A stretch of DNA of 64,000 nt from the NCBI RefSeq assembly GCF_016909185.1, contig NZ_JAFBFH010000005.1:1-64000 (forward strand), in the 5' to 3' direction. Position numbers and translations under genes: made by a program. The stretch comes from Siminovitchia thermophila (GTDB taxonomy: Bacteria; Bacillota; Bacilli; Bacillales; Bacillaceae_C). The notes under the pieces were generated by a model. It worked only from the letters and a program-made list of their open reading frames with translations, was not told where the DNA came from and ran no database searches. Positions 33,102-43,411 of the stretch are shown in pieces (the first letter of the stretch is position 1; every line of letters starts with the position of its first letter).

Positions 33102-33163
33102 GTAGATTGTACCAACAAATAGGAAGGTCAACAAGAACAACTCAAACTATAAAGGTGATGTAC

Positions 33164-33358
33164 TTGTCAAGATTTCAGATTAAACAATTAAGAGAAGAAA
33201 AAAATATGACCCAAGCTAAATTAGCCGAGATTATCAATATTCGCCAGGAATCTCTTAGCAGAATTGAATTGGGGCGAATTAATCCATCGATTGCAACCCT
33301 TGAAAAAATTTCTGATGTCTTGGAAGTACCGATTAGTCGGCTGTTTAAGAAAAATTGA
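33164..33358 (+). CDS. XRE-family transcriptional regulator, minimal form
   Basis: 64 residues, essentially only a Cro/CI-type helix-turn-helix: LREEKNMTQAKLAEIINIRQ, ESLSRIELGRINPSIATLEK. TTG at 33164 lies eight bases from AAAGG; the ATG at 33158 is only two bases from it. Similar to YgzD/phage-type regulators. Stands alone behind the palindrome at 33081-33101. Confidence 0.85.
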   Translation: MSRFQIKQLREEKNMTQAKLAEIINIRQESLSRIELGRINPSIATLEKISDVLEVPISRLFKKN

Positions 33359-34012
33359 GCCGTAAAATTGTTGTACATGTATCATTGTGATTTTTTAAAG
33401 AGTATTTCTCTTATATTTTTCATATTTCAATAATAATATCCCTGACCCGGCTTTGCTCGTTGAAGCTGTAGTCGTTTTCTTTTTGATCACCTTACACTAG
33501 GGGCAGTCATTCTGGGGACAGATGCTGCCCCGTAGGATGTAGAAAAGTTAGAATGGAGCGGGTTTGGACCTGCCTTCGTTCCGTATTTAATTAACCATCG
33601 GGTGTATAAAAGAGATTTGAAGATCCCTGGTTAAGGAGCTATTGGTTTTGAAAGCGCTCTTAATGCATTGACCCAGCCATTTCGTCATCTTGGCTTTCAA
33701 AATACTTCCATTATCATTGTGTTTTTCTTTGAAATTCTTGCCGCCAGGAGATAGAGGGGCATGGTCGATCATGGGCCCCCTCTCATTCTATTGTTCGCAG
33801 TTCAGTTATAGTATTGGCTTCGGGACATGGATGATGAATCGTTATGTACGGATATTACAGAAGCGATTATGTTCCATCAAAAGTGAGGAATACGAAATTG
33901 TAATGTCACGATTGATCGGGATTCCGGCACCGGAGGACAATGTGAACGTGATAACCCCATGAGATAAAAGGAAAAACATTACATTGCCATTTGAGAAAAG
34001 AGGGGAATACGT
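33359..34012. other. Spacer with decayed coding traces upstream of the peptide operon
   Basis: No intact gene. Short frames around 33830-33962 read DMDDESLCTDITEAIMFHQK in one frame and EEYEIVMSRLIGIPAPEDNV in another, ending in TGA at 33961; this looks like the tail of a lost gene of unknown family. No promoter for the downstream operon was certain. Confidence 0.4.
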
Positions 34013-35584
34013 ATGAAGAGAAGTAATGTTCTAGTATTGGTTATGCTTTTGGTTATTTCTTTATTTGGCTGTTCGCCTGGAAAAGATGCAACTACCAAAC
34101 AGTCTGACAACGGCGGAAAAGTAACAGGAGGGGAGCTGCAGGTTGCTTATAATGCTCAGCCGCCGACCATGGATCCGTTATTAACCTCTGCTGTCGCAAC
34201 AAGAGATATTACAAGACATATTTTTGAGTCACTGGTTACTTTTAATCAAAAATTTGAAGTTGAACCAATGCTGGCTGAGTCATATGAGGTGAGTGATGAT
34301 GGAAAAACGATCACGTTTCAATTAAGAAAAGGCATAAAGTTCCACAATGGGGATGAGATGACTGTTGAAGACGTAGTTTCTTCCATGAATCGTTGGAAAG
34401 ATACGACCCCGATGGGAAAAGCTTATTTCTCAAAGGCAACTTTTAAAGAAAGCGGCGAAAACGCCGTCGTATTGGAAATGCCTGAACGGCTTTCAACAGC
34501 TCTTGCCATGCTCGCTGATCCGGGACAATCCGCGGTTATAGTGCCTAAGGAAGTCAATGAAGGGGCAACAGAGAAAGGTTTATCTGAATTTATTGGAACC
34601 GGCCCTTTTCAGTTTAAAGAATGGAAAACGGATCAATACATCCATTTGGAAAAATTTGAAGATTACCAATCATTAGAAAAGGAAAGTGGTGGCTTGGCTG
34701 GTAAAAAAGAAGCGCTCGTCGATGATATTTATTTTCAATTTATCACAGACGCTTCCACAAGATTGGCTGGCATCCAGACAGGAGAATATGATGTGGCCAA
34801 TGCGATCCCATTTGATAATGGGGAACAGCTGGAAGCTAATGCGGATGTGACCATCTATGTTGATCACAATGGTTTCAATGGGATTGTATTTAATAAGAAG
34901 CAAGGCCTTTTTAAAAATGTAACTGCCCGTCAGGCAGTGAATGCGGCATTGGATTTGGAAGAAGTGCTTAAAGCTTCATTTACAAATGAAAATTACTATG
35001 AATTAGAACATGGGTTAATGATCAAGGATCAAGAAAGTTGGTATAGCGAAGCAGGTAAAGATCAATATAACCAAAATGATAAAGAAAAGGCGAAAAAAAT
35101 CCTTAAAGATGCCGGATACAACGGTGAAGAAATTGTGATGTTGACGAGCAGAGATTATGAAGATCACTATAATGCCGCGGTTGTCGTTCAACAAGAACTT
35201 GAGAAGATTGGCATGAAGGTTAAGCTGGATGTTTATGATTGGCCAACTCTATTGGAAAAGCGAGAGGATCCAAATGCCTTTGATATTTTTGTGACAGGGT
35301 TTCCAACCGAGCAAATCCCGGCTAAGTATTCATTTTTAGATTCCGCCAAGGAATGGCCGGGATGGAGTGACAGTCCCGAGATTGATGAATTGCTAGATCA
35401 AATTAATAGGAGTGCTTCTCAAGAGGAAGCCAAGAAATACTTTGCTCAGCTTCAAGAAGAATTCTATCAATATTTGCCCATCATTAAATTTGGCAATAAA
35501 ACGACCATTACTGCTACTCGTTCAAATATTGAAGGCATGGGTTTTTTACAAGGAATCATCTTATGGAATGTTGAGAAAAAATAG
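34013..35584 (+). CDS. Peptide ABC transporter substrate-binding lipoprotein (family 5)
   Basis: 523 residues. A lipoprotein signal (VLVMLLVISLFGCSPGKD) anchors it outside the membrane with Cys at about residue 20. Family-5 motifs follow: LQVAYNAQPPTMDPLLTSAV, ITFQLRKGIKFHNGDEMTVE and AMLADPGQSAVIV. First gene of a seven-gene operon (binding protein, two permeases, two ATPases, racemase, amidohydrolase). Specificity for peptides or N-acylated amino acids is inferred from the operon. Confidence 0.93.
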   Translation: MKRSNVLVLVMLLVISLFGCSPGKDATTKQSDNGGKVTGGELQVAYNAQPPTMDPLLTSAVATRDITRHIFESLVTFNQKFEVEPMLAESYEVSDDGKTITFQLRKGIKFHNGDEMTVEDVVSSMNRWKDTTPMGKAYFSKATFKESGENAVVLEMPERLSTALAMLADPGQSAVIVPKEVNEGATEKGLSEFIGTGPFQFKEWKTDQYIHLEKFEDYQSLEKESGGLAGKKEALVDDIYFQFITDASTRLAGIQTGEYDVANAIPFDNGEQLEANADVTIYVDHNGFNGIVFNKKQGLFKNVTARQAVNAALDLEEVLKASFTNENYYELEHGLMIKDQESWYSEAGKDQYNQNDKEKAKKILKDAGYNGEEIVMLTSRDYEDHYNAAVVVQQELEKIGMKVKLDVYDWPTLLEKREDPNAFDIFVTGFPTEQIPAKYSFLDSAKEWPGWSDSPEIDELLDQINRSASQEEAKKYFAQLQEEFYQYLPIIKFGNKTTITATRSNIEGMGFLQGIILWNVEKK

Positions 35585-35610
35585 CCAGTATTCAGAGAGT
35601 GGTGAGACAT

Positions 35611-36561
35611 TTGAAGGGATATATACTAAAGCGGTTGCTTTCGTTGATTCCTGTATTAATGATTGTTTCCGTTGTTGTTTTTCTTCTTATCCACATAACG
35701 CCTGGTGACCCTGCTGCTGTCATATTGGGTCCGGATGCAAGTCCCGCCGAGGTTGCCGAGCTTCGAGAGCAGCTCGGCCTTAACCTCCCGCTTTACGAAC
35801 AATTTGCGAAGTGGTTGCTTGGAATTATACAAGGAGATCTTGGATATTCTTACTTCATGGATGAATCTGTCTTGCAAGCGTTCATGTTACATCTGGGACC
35901 GACTTTTTCTTTAGCTGTAATGGCACAGCTTTTTGCGGTCATACTTGCTATTCCTCTAGGGGTAATAGCTGCCAGAAAGCGAGGCACAATCATAGATCAG
36001 ACGTTTATGGGTTTCTCCTTGATGGGGATTTCCGTACCCAGCTTTTTATTAGGATTATTTCTCATATTGTTTTTTGCTGTAAAGCTAAAAATACTTCCGG
36101 TTGCGGGATATAAACCAGTAAGTGATGGGCTGTTCCAGCATGTAAGATATTTACTATTGCCAACGATCGCTTTGGGATCTATGCAGGCGGCATTGATTGC
36201 CAGAATGACACGATCCACCATGTTAGATATTTTAAATGCGAATTATATCAAAACAGCCCGCTCAAAAGGAGTCAAAGAAATCATTATCGTTTATAAGCAT
36301 GCGCTTAAAAATGCTTTTATCCCTATCTTAACCGTCATTGGCCAAACATTTGGCACTCTCATAGCAGGGGCAGCTGTAGTGGAGACGGTATTTAATATTC
36401 CGGGAATAGGACAGTTAATTGTTAATTCTGTGGAACGGCGCGATTTTGCGGTGATTCAGGGGTCTGTTCTACTCATAGCGATTAGTTATGTCGCCATTAA
36501 TCTGGTCATTGATTTGCTTTACAGTGTGATTGATCCGCGTGTGCGATTAGCAAAGAAGTAG
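35611..36561 (+). CDS. Peptide ABC transporter permease, DppB/OppB type
   Basis: 316 residues with six membrane helices; opening KGYILKRLLSLIPVLMIVSV and the ITPGDPAAVILGP loop are typical. The EAA-type cytoplasmic loop is at YIKTARSKGVKEIIIVYKHA. TTG at 35611 is chosen, five bases after GGTGA, although GTG at 35599 or 35602 is possible. Confidence 0.92.
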   Translation: MKGYILKRLLSLIPVLMIVSVVVFLLIHITPGDPAAVILGPDASPAEVAELREQLGLNLPLYEQFAKWLLGIIQGDLGYSYFMDESVLQAFMLHLGPTFSLAVMAQLFAVILAIPLGVIAARKRGTIIDQTFMGFSLMGISVPSFLLGLFLILFFAVKLKILPVAGYKPVSDGLFQHVRYLLLPTIALGSMQAALIARMTRSTMLDILNANYIKTARSKGVKEIIIVYKHALKNAFIPILTVIGQTFGTLIAGAAVVETVFNIPGIGQLIVNSVERRDFAVIQGSVLLIAISYVAINLVIDLLYSVIDPRVRLAKK

Positions 36562-36577
36562 AAAGGAGGGACATCTC

Positions 36578-37486
36578 ATGCATACATCAACTTTTAAAGA
36601 TGAATTGGGATTGTCAAATGTGGCACAAAAAATGAAAAAAGAACGGCGGTATTTAATGGTTCGCCGTTTTTTATCAAATAAATTAGCCCTTACCGGAAGT
36701 ATCATTATTATTCTTATACTCTTATTTACTATTATCGGTCCATTGATAACCCCACATGATCCTTATGATCTGCATGCGAAAAATCGGTTGCTTGCCCCCA
36801 GTTCGGAATATTTTTGGGGGACTGATAACTATGGCAGAGATCTTCTCAGCAGAGTGGCACATGGAGCAAAAGTGTCTATAGGAGTGGGGCTTTCAGTCTC
36901 TTTGATTACATCTATCCTTGGAATGATTATCGGGCTCTATGCTGCTTATTTCCATGCGCTGGATAACATTTTGATGAGAGTTTGTGATGGACTGATGGCT
37001 TTTCCGGCTATTTTACTGGCAATTGCTATCATGGCAGCCATGGGACCGAGGATTGAAAATGTCATTATTGCGTTAAGTATTGTCTTTACCCCTTATGTAG
37101 CACGAACGGTACGTTCGGCGGCTTTAGTCGTCAAGGAGCAAACATACATTGAAGCGCTACGGTCTCAAGGCGCTAGCTCTACCAGAATTATATGGTCTAA
37201 CATGGCTCCCAATGTGATATCACCTTTGGTTGTCCAGGCTACTTTTATATTTGCCGACTCGATCATAACAGAAGCCGCATTAAGCTTTCTTGGGGCGGGA
37301 ACTCCGGCGCCGGCCCCTAGCTGGGGTAACCTGCTATATGACGGTAAAATGGTCATTTACAATGCTTGGTGGATGACTGTCTTCCCGGGAGTAGCCATTA
37401 TGCTGACCGTTTTGGGCCTAAACTTGTTTGGGGATGGCCTGCGCGACCTTTTGGACCCTCATCACAATAAAGCTGGAAAATCATAG
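36578..37486 (+). CDS. Peptide ABC transporter permease, DppC/OppC type
   Basis: 302 residues, N-terminal cytoplasmic tail then six helices. The family motif FWGTDNYGRDLLSRVAHGAK and the EAA loop YIEALRSQGASSTRIIWSNM are present. ATG follows GAAAGGAGGGACATCTC, 16 bases after the other permease. Confidence 0.93.
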   Translation: MHTSTFKDELGLSNVAQKMKKERRYLMVRRFLSNKLALTGSIIIILILLFTIIGPLITPHDPYDLHAKNRLLAPSSEYFWGTDNYGRDLLSRVAHGAKVSIGVGLSVSLITSILGMIIGLYAAYFHALDNILMRVCDGLMAFPAILLAIAIMAAMGPRIENVIIALSIVFTPYVARTVRSAALVVKEQTYIEALRSQGASSTRIIWSNMAPNVISPLVVQATFIFADSIITEAALSFLGAGTPAPAPSWGNLLYDGKMVIYNAWWMTVFPGVAIMLTVLGLNLFGDGLRDLLDPHHNKAGKS

Positions 37487-37503
37487 GCAACGGAGGTGGA
37501 AAC

Positions 37504-38517
37504 ATGAGTGAAAAGCTATTAGAGGTTAAAGAGCTAAAAACCCATTTTCAAACTGAGTGGGGTACTGTTACAGCAGTAGACGGAGTCTCTTTTACCGTTT
37601 ATGCCGGAGAAACGGTTGGAGTAGTGGGCGAGTCAGGGTGTGGAAAGAGTGTAACGGCAGAATCCATATTAAGACTCCTTAATGAAGCATCCACTCGGTA
37701 TGAAGGTGAAATTCTATATATGGGAAAGAATTTACTAAACTTTTCTGTCAGAGAAATGCAGGATATTAGGGGTAACGATATTTCAATGGTTTTCCAAGAT
37801 CCGATGAGTTCATTGAATCCCGTGTATACAGTGGGAAATCAGATTGTTGAAGCCATCCTCCTTCATCAAAACTGCGGTAAAAAAGAAGCATACACAAAAG
37901 CAATTGAAATGTTGCGGATCACGGGAATTCCTTCACCTGAAAAGAGAATTCACGAATATCCTCATGAGCTTTCCGGAGGTACAAGACAACGGGTAATGAT
38001 TGCTTTGGCGCTTTCTTGCAAACCCCGGCTTCTCATAGCGGATGAACCAACGACAGCCCTTGATGTAACAACCCAAGCTCAAATTCTCGATTTAATCGAT
38101 CGTTTGAAAAAGGAATATAACATGGGGACTGTGATGATTACGCATGACTTGGGTGTCGTAGCGGAGGTATGTTCAAGAGTCGTCATTATGTATTTGGGAC
38201 AGGTGATTGAGGAAGCTGATGTCAAATCCATCTTTCGGCAACCGTATCATCCATACACCCGAGGTTTATTACAATCCATTCCGCACTTAAATGGAGAGCG
38301 AAAAAAGGAACTCTATGTCATCAAAGGCAAAGTCCCAACACTATACCAAGTTCCCAAGGGGTGTCGGTTTGCCCCGCGTTGCCAATTTGCCAGTGAGAAA
38401 TGTAAGGAGCTTATGCCCAGGCTAGTAGAGGAGAAAGATGGCCGCAAGGTGAGGTGCTGGCATTACAAAGAAATCACTGAAAAAAGGGAGGATGTCTATG
38501 CCAACACAGCCAACTAA
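37504..38517 (+). CDS. Peptide ABC transporter ATPase, DppD/OppD type
   Basis: 337 residues: Walker [13 protein letters not shown], signature [15 protein letters not shown] (T where M is usual), Walker [13 protein letters not shown], and the C-terminal oligopeptide-transporter extension with the [14 protein letters not shown] cysteine motif (iron-sulfur or structural). Overlaps the next ATPase gene by 20 bases. Confidence 0.93.
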   Translation: MSEKLLEVKELKTHFQTEWGTVTAVDGVSFTVYAGETVGVVGESGCGKSVTAESILRLLNEASTRYEGEILYMGKNLLNFSVREMQDIRGNDISMVFQDPMSSLNPVYTVGNQIVEAILLHQNCGKKEAYTKAIEMLRITGIPSPEKRIHEYPHELSGGTRQRVMIALALSCKPRLLIADEPTTALDVTTQAQILDLIDRLKKEYNMGTVMITHDLGVVAEVCSRVVIMYLGQVIEEADVKSIFRQPYHPYTRGLLQSIPHLNGERKKELYVIKGKVPTLYQVPKGCRFAPRCQFASEKCKELMPRLVEEKDGRKVRCWHYKEITEKREDVYANTAN

Positions 38518-39484
38518 AGGAGCCAGTCCCCTCTTGCGGGTGAAGAACGTAAAAAAACACTTTCTTGTGACAAATTCTCTTGGGCGAGTAACTGGAAAAG
38601 TCAAAGCGGTAGACAATATTTCTTTTGAAGTAAGATCTGGGGAAACTTATGGCTTGGTGGGTGAATCCGGATGCGGGAAAAGTACGACAGGACGAACAAT
38701 TATGCGTTTGATTGAACCAACTGATGGGGAGGCGATCTACAGAGATAAAAATATTTATCAATTGAAGGAAAAGGAGCTCCTTGAAATAAGACGGGCTATA
38801 CAAATGGTATTCCAAGATCCTTATTCATCCTTAAATCCGCGTAAAAGGGTTGGTCATATTTTGGAAGAGACTTTGAAGATTCATCATATCGGAAATAAAA
38901 AAGAACGAATGGACCGAGTGATGAGCATGTTGAACGTAGTAGGCTTTCAGCCGGAACAATATTTTCGATATCCGCATGAATTTTCGGGAGGGCAAAGACA
39001 AAGAATTGGCTTGGCCAGAGCCTTAATGGTGAATCCCGAATTGATCATATGTGATGAGCCGGTTTCAGCTTTGGATGTATCCATTCAGTCTCAAGTACTA
39101 AACCTTTTGAACAAAATCCAAAGAGAATTCAATCTTTCATACTTATTTATTTCTCATGACTTAAGTGTTGTGCGTCATATATCTGATCGTATTGGGGTTA
39201 TGTACTTAGGGAAAATAGTGGAAGAAGCGATAACTGACGAATTATATAAGAATCCACTTCATCCGTATACTCAGGCCCTCTTCTCAGCAGTACCGATAGC
39301 CAACCCGGAATTAAAAAGAGAGCGAATTACGTTAAAAGGAGAGGTTCCTTCACCCCTAAACCCTCCTGATGGATGCGTGTTTCATACTAGGTGTCCTTAT
39401 GCCACCGAGACATGTAAACAGGAAATACCGATGAAAAAAATGGTTGCGCCCAATCATGCGGTTGCATGTCATTTATATAATTGA
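38498..39484 (+). CDS. Peptide ABC transporter ATPase, DppF/OppF type
   Basis: 328 residues: Walker [13 protein letters not shown], signature FSGGQRQRIGLARAL, Walker B LIICDEPVSALD and the C-terminal CVFHTRCPYATETC motif. Start ATG at 38498 follows GGGAGG six bases away; an ATG at 38492 touches it. Forms a heterodimer with the preceding ATPase. Confidence 0.93.
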   Translation: MPTQPTKGASPLLRVKNVKKHFLVTNSLGRVTGKVKAVDNISFEVRSGETYGLVGESGCGKSTTGRTIMRLIEPTDGEAIYRDKNIYQLKEKELLEIRRAIQMVFQDPYSSLNPRKRVGHILEETLKIHHIGNKKERMDRVMSMLNVVGFQPEQYFRYPHEFSGGQRQRIGLARALMVNPELIICDEPVSALDVSIQSQVLNLLNKIQREFNLSYLFISHDLSVVRHISDRIGVMYLGKIVEEAITDELYKNPLHPYTQALFSAVPIANPELKRERITLKGEVPSPLNPPDGCVFHTRCPYATETCKQEIPMKKMVAPNHAVACHLYN

Positions 39485-39498
39485 AGGAGGAAATTCAG

Positions 39499-40632
39499 AT
39501 GAAAATCGAAAAAGTGGTATTAAGAAAACTGAAAATGGATTTAAAGTTCCCTTTTCAAACTAGTTTTGGAACATCAGAGGGTCGAGAGTTCCTCATTACG
39601 GAAGTATACGGCGAAAATCATATTGGATATGGAGAATGCGTGGTCGATACCAAACCTTTTTACAGTGAAGAAACGGTTCAAACTGCTTGGCACATGATGA
39701 AAGACTTTCTGATTCCGTTTTTATTTCAAAAAGAAGAAATTCTTCATCCAAATGAGGTGCGTGATATTTTCCGGCAAGTTCGTCGCCATAACATGGCTAA
39801 ATCAGCACTGGAAGGCGCGATTTGGGATTTGTACGCCAAGGAACAGGGAAAGCCTCTTGCTGAAGTCATTGGTGGCGAGAAGAAACAAATATCCGTTGGA
39901 GTGAGTATCGGAATTCAGAAAACCAAGGAAGATTTGGTTGAAATTGTTGGAAAATATCTCGAGCAAGGTTTTCAAAAAATTAAAATAAAAATCAAGCCTG
40001 GAAAAGATATTGAAATGTTACAAGCTGTCCGAGACCAGTTTGGAGACATCCCCTTGATGGCCGATGCCAACTCTGCCTATACACTTGACGACATTCATCT
40101 TTTTAAACAAATGGACCCTCTTCATTTGATGATGTTTGAGCAACCGCTAGCCCATGACGATATCATTGATCACGCAAAGCTGCAGGAGGCGATTAAAACC
40201 CCGATTTGTCTTGATGAAAGCATCCATTCTGTTGAGGATGCGAGAAAAGCGATTGAACTGGGAAGCTGTAAAATCATCAATATTAAAATCGGTAGAGTCG
40301 GCGGTATTGCCGAAGCGATCAAGATTCACGATTTATGTAAAGAAAACCAAATTCCTGTATGGTGCGGGGGCATGTTGGAGTCCGGTATTGGCCGCGCCCA
40401 TAATCTGGCCATTACAAGCTTGGATAACTTTACAATTCCTGGCGATACCGCACCATCCGCCCGCTATTGGGAAGAGGATATCATACAACCTGAAATTGAA
40501 ATGAATGAGAATGGCGAAATTGAACTGTCAGCAAAGCCGGGTTTGGGATATGAAATCAATCAGGGCGCATTGGAACGATATACAGTTTCTACAGAAACGT
40601 TTCTTAAAAGCAAACTTCAAGCGGAAAAATAA
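39499..40632 (+). CDS. N-succinyl/N-acylamino acid racemase (MenC-related enolase superfamily)
   Basis: 377 residues strongly reminiscent of Geobacillus NSAAR/OSBS: PFQTSFGT near the start, catalytic Lys162-x-Lys164, metal ligands Asp189 (MADANSAY), Glu214 (EQPL), Asp239 (CLDES) and Lys263 (NIKIGRVGG), then WCGGMLESGIGRAHN. Racemises N-acylated amino acids; some members also make o-succinylbenzoate for menaquinone. The operon with a peptide transporter and an M20 amidohydrolase favours D-amino-acid/N-acyl salvage; no other men genes are near. ATG at 39499 behind AAGGAGGAAATTCAG. Confidence 0.9.
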   Translation: MKIEKVVLRKLKMDLKFPFQTSFGTSEGREFLITEVYGENHIGYGECVVDTKPFYSEETVQTAWHMMKDFLIPFLFQKEEILHPNEVRDIFRQVRRHNMAKSALEGAIWDLYAKEQGKPLAEVIGGEKKQISVGVSIGIQKTKEDLVEIVGKYLEQGFQKIKIKIKPGKDIEMLQAVRDQFGDIPLMADANSAYTLDDIHLFKQMDPLHLMMFEQPLAHDDIIDHAKLQEAIKTPICLDESIHSVEDARKAIELGSCKIINIKIGRVGGIAEAIKIHDLCKENQIPVWCGGMLESGIGRAHNLAITSLDNFTIPGDTAPSARYWEEDIIQPEIEMNENGEIELSAKPGLGYEINQGALERYTVSTETFLKSKLQAEK

Positions 40633-40679
40633 CATGAATGAGTTGAGAAAATATTGCGTCATAAACTGGGGGATTTAAG

Positions 40680-41861
40680 ATGATTGAAACAATTAGTGTC
40701 GATGGGCTTGAGGCTGATTTATATAAAATCTTCGACTATTTACATGAAAATCCTGAAGTAAGTTGGAAGGAATTCAATACGACAAATTATGTTGTCAAAA
40801 TATTTCAACAGGAGGGAGCAGATGTTATTACTACGTTTGAAGATAGTCCTGGTTTAGTTGCTGAGATAGGGGATGGTCCCATTACTGTTGGAATCCGTGC
40901 CGATATGGATGCTTTGTGGCAAGAAGTAGATGGAGTGTGGCGGGCAAACCACTCTTGTGGTCATGATGCTCATATGACTTTAGCTTTGGGTGTATTTTTA
41001 ACTTTAAAAAAAATAAGGACTAGTCTACCGGGAAAGGTTAAGTTTATATTTCAGCCAAGTGAAGAAAAGGGAGATGGCGCCTTAGCAATGATAGAAAAAG
41101 GTGTTGTCGATGATGTTGATTATTTATACGGGGTTCATTTACGCCCTGAAACGGAAGTTGGGAACGGGAAAGCCACTCCCGCAATCATTCACGGGGCGGG
41201 GAGTTCTATTGCAGGTAAGATATCGGGAGAGGATGGCCATGGCGGTAGGCCGCATCTACAACCAAACGCCATTGAGGTTGGCGCGGATTTGGTTAATCAT
41301 TTAAGGGGAATACGTCTTGACCCAATGGTACCTTATTCTGTAAAGATGACAAAGTTTCGTGCTGGAGGGAATAACAGTAACATTATACCAGGTTCCGCAG
41401 AGTTTAGCTTAGACCTTCGTGCTCAGACTAATCAAGTGATGACCCTGTTAAAAGACAAAGTAGAAAAGGTTTTAAGCGCCATTTCGAATTTGTATGGAGT
41501 AGAAATAAATTATAAGTATACATCCAGTGGGGTAGCTGCTAAAGTTGATGAAGAAGCAAAAGATATTATGGCGGAAGCCATTCAGCAATCCATTGGCGCG
41601 GAAAATGTATTGCCGCCGAGCTTAACGCCCGGCGGAGAGGATTTTCATTTTTATAGTGTTAAGCGCCCAAAAGTAAAAGCAACGATGCTTGGATTAGGAT
41701 GTGGATTAACCCCTGGGTTGCATCATCCAAAAATGACATTTGATCGTAAGGCTTTAATAGCTGGTACAGAAATTTTAACGAGAGCCATTATGCTGACTTT
41801 TAAAAAGAACGGGTTCGATATGATGGACAAGTGCAAAGGACAAACCTTATATCAAAGGTGA
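40680..41861 (+). CDS. M20 family metal-dependent amidohydrolase
   Basis: 393 residues of the aminoacylase/IAA-amidohydrolase group: IRADMDAL, SCGHDAHMTLALG, FQPSEEKGDGALAMIEKGV, GVHLRPETEVG and the late GGEDFHFY and HHPKM motifs give all metal ligands. Expected to release the amino acid from an N-acyl derivative after racemisation by the preceding enzyme. 47 bases after that gene, last of the operon. It differs from the carbamoylase-type M20 enzyme at 13.2 kb. Confidence 0.88.
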   Translation: MIETISVDGLEADLYKIFDYLHENPEVSWKEFNTTNYVVKIFQQEGADVITTFEDSPGLVAEIGDGPITVGIRADMDALWQEVDGVWRANHSCGHDAHMTLALGVFLTLKKIRTSLPGKVKFIFQPSEEKGDGALAMIEKGVVDDVDYLYGVHLRPETEVGNGKATPAIIHGAGSSIAGKISGEDGHGGRPHLQPNAIEVGADLVNHLRGIRLDPMVPYSVKMTKFRAGGNNSNIIPGSAEFSLDLRAQTNQVMTLLKDKVEKVLSAISNLYGVEINYKYTSSGVAAKVDEEAKDIMAEAIQQSIGAENVLPPSLTPGGEDFHFYSVKRPKVKATMLGLGCGLTPGLHHPKMTFDRKALIAGTEILTRAIMLTFKKNGFDMMDKCKGQTLYQR

Positions 41862-42577
41862 AGTTGTTCACTTGGTGAAAAATGTGAAGTTAAGTTCCGG
41901 GCAGAGATAAAGCTGATTTTCCATTCGGTTGTTCCGTTCGGTCATGGGAAGCTCATAGGTATTATGATGAAATGGTGGTAGTTGTATTCATTTTGTTGGG
42001 GCACAGACAAAAGAAAAGTAGCGCTTTACGCAAAAAGGACTGTAATTGGAAGCCATCATCTCTTGTGTGTTGCTCAACATCAATTAAGTATGAATGAAAC
42101 GGGAAGAAGGCGGGATTATGCAAGGAAGGCCTCTATTCATGGTGTTGTATGTACCTTGGTAAGCATATAACCATGATAGAGCGCCTTTTCTTTTTTCCAA
42201 AATGTTGCCGTACGCATGCAACCAAAGAATGCTATTTCTCAATTTCAAACACTCAAGTAGCTTTTTTAAAAAGGAATTTCGTCATTTATTTCGAAGAACC
42301 TTTCTGGTTCCTCCAAAAAATCACCCTTTCTGCTTATGTGACTCCACCAATGGATATTAGCCTATTTAACTTGGCTTGCCGTATTTAGTTTGGACTGCGC
42401 TTCAGTGCCTCCTACAGTGGAAAAATATGTTAATTTTTTGAAAAAAATACAATTTTTTTACTCGAAATTCATCGTTTGTGTGCTAAAATAGGTTCACAAT
42501 GTTCGTTGTAGTAACAAGTGATGATGTAGCGAAGAACCTGAAATAAAATAGCTGTTTATCAAAATGAAGAGGTGATC
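41862..42577. other. Long spacer, no gene recognised
   Basis: About 715 bases. Short frames at 41982-42170 and 42149-42388 lack ribosome sites and family resemblance. The only signal is an extended -10 TGCTAAAAT near 42480-42488 about 90 bases upstream of the VOC gene, a likely promoter for it. Confidence 0.45.
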
Positions 42578-43003
42578 ATGATGGGAGCACTCAAACTAAA
42601 CAATATTTTTGTAAACTTGCCAGTGAAAGATTTGAATCGGTCGGTTACTTTTTTTACTCACGTCGGCTTTGAATTCAATCCCCAGTTTACTGATGAAACG
42701 GCAACATGCATGATGATTGGCGACCATATATTTGCAATGCTGTTGGTGGAAGATAAATTTAAAACGTTTACCGATAAAGAAATTGTAGACGCGACGAAAA
42801 GTACGGAAGTGCTCCTAGCGTTAACTGCGGAGAGCAGGGACCATGTAGACGAGATTGTCAATAAAGCTTTGGCTGCCGGTGGCAAGCCCTCTAAAAAGCC
42901 TACGGACCATGGCTTTATGTACGAATGGGGATTCCAAGATTTGGACGGGCATACTTGGGAAATTTTCTATATGGATCCAAGTGCAATCAATCAGCAATCA
43001 TGA
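42578..43003 (+). CDS. VOC (glyoxalase/bleomycin resistance) family protein
   Basis: 141 residues with paired beta-alpha-beta-beta-beta modules: LNNIFVNLPVKDLNRSVTFF at the start and EWGFQDLDGHTWEIFYMDPS at the end. The latter holds the conserved Glu metal ligand of COG3607-type lactoylglutathione-lyase-like proteins. Precise function unknown. ATG at 42578 behind GAAGAGGTGATC; the next codon is also ATG. Confidence 0.9.
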   Translation: MMGALKLNNIFVNLPVKDLNRSVTFFTHVGFEFNPQFTDETATCMMIGDHIFAMLLVEDKFKTFTDKEIVDATKSTEVLLALTAESRDHVDEIVNKALAAGGKPSKKPTDHGFMYEWGFQDLDGHTWEIFYMDPSAINQQS

Positions 43004-43411
43004 CATGTTGTTAAAAGGGACCTCAAATATAGGTGTCTCAAAAGAGAATATGGGGAGCGAAAATGATCGATTTTGATCCATCCTCTGCAATAGATAAAGA
43101 GCTTGTTTCGCGGGATGTTACAAGCTTTTTTCAAGATCACTTCCTATGACGTGGCGAAAGAGCTATTCCAGGATTTTCTTAGCTTACACCGGGGCAAAGC
43201 AGAGTACCCCTGACCAGCGAGAAACTTGGTAAAAACCTGCACCTCCAATGATTTTGAAATAACGACAGATCCTAAAGCGCTATTTTCGGGTTTGTCGTTA
43301 TTACGTCTTATGGGCCCTCATCTTTTGGCTTACCAAGTGATTTGTATCATGTTATCATCGAGCATAAGAATAGGTAAACGGATTGATGAAGATGCAACGG
43401 GAGGTGCTCTT
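43004..43411 (+). pseudogene. Decayed open frame of unknown family
   Basis: From an ATG at 43063 behind GGGGAGCG the reading is MIDFDPSSAIDKELVSRDVT, SFFQDHFL, then a TGA. Continuing in other frames gives YDVAKELFQDFLSLHRGKAE and [20 protein letters not shown]. The succession of plausible protein pieces in changing frames suggests a frameshifted gene rather than noncoding spacer. Confidence 0.4.
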
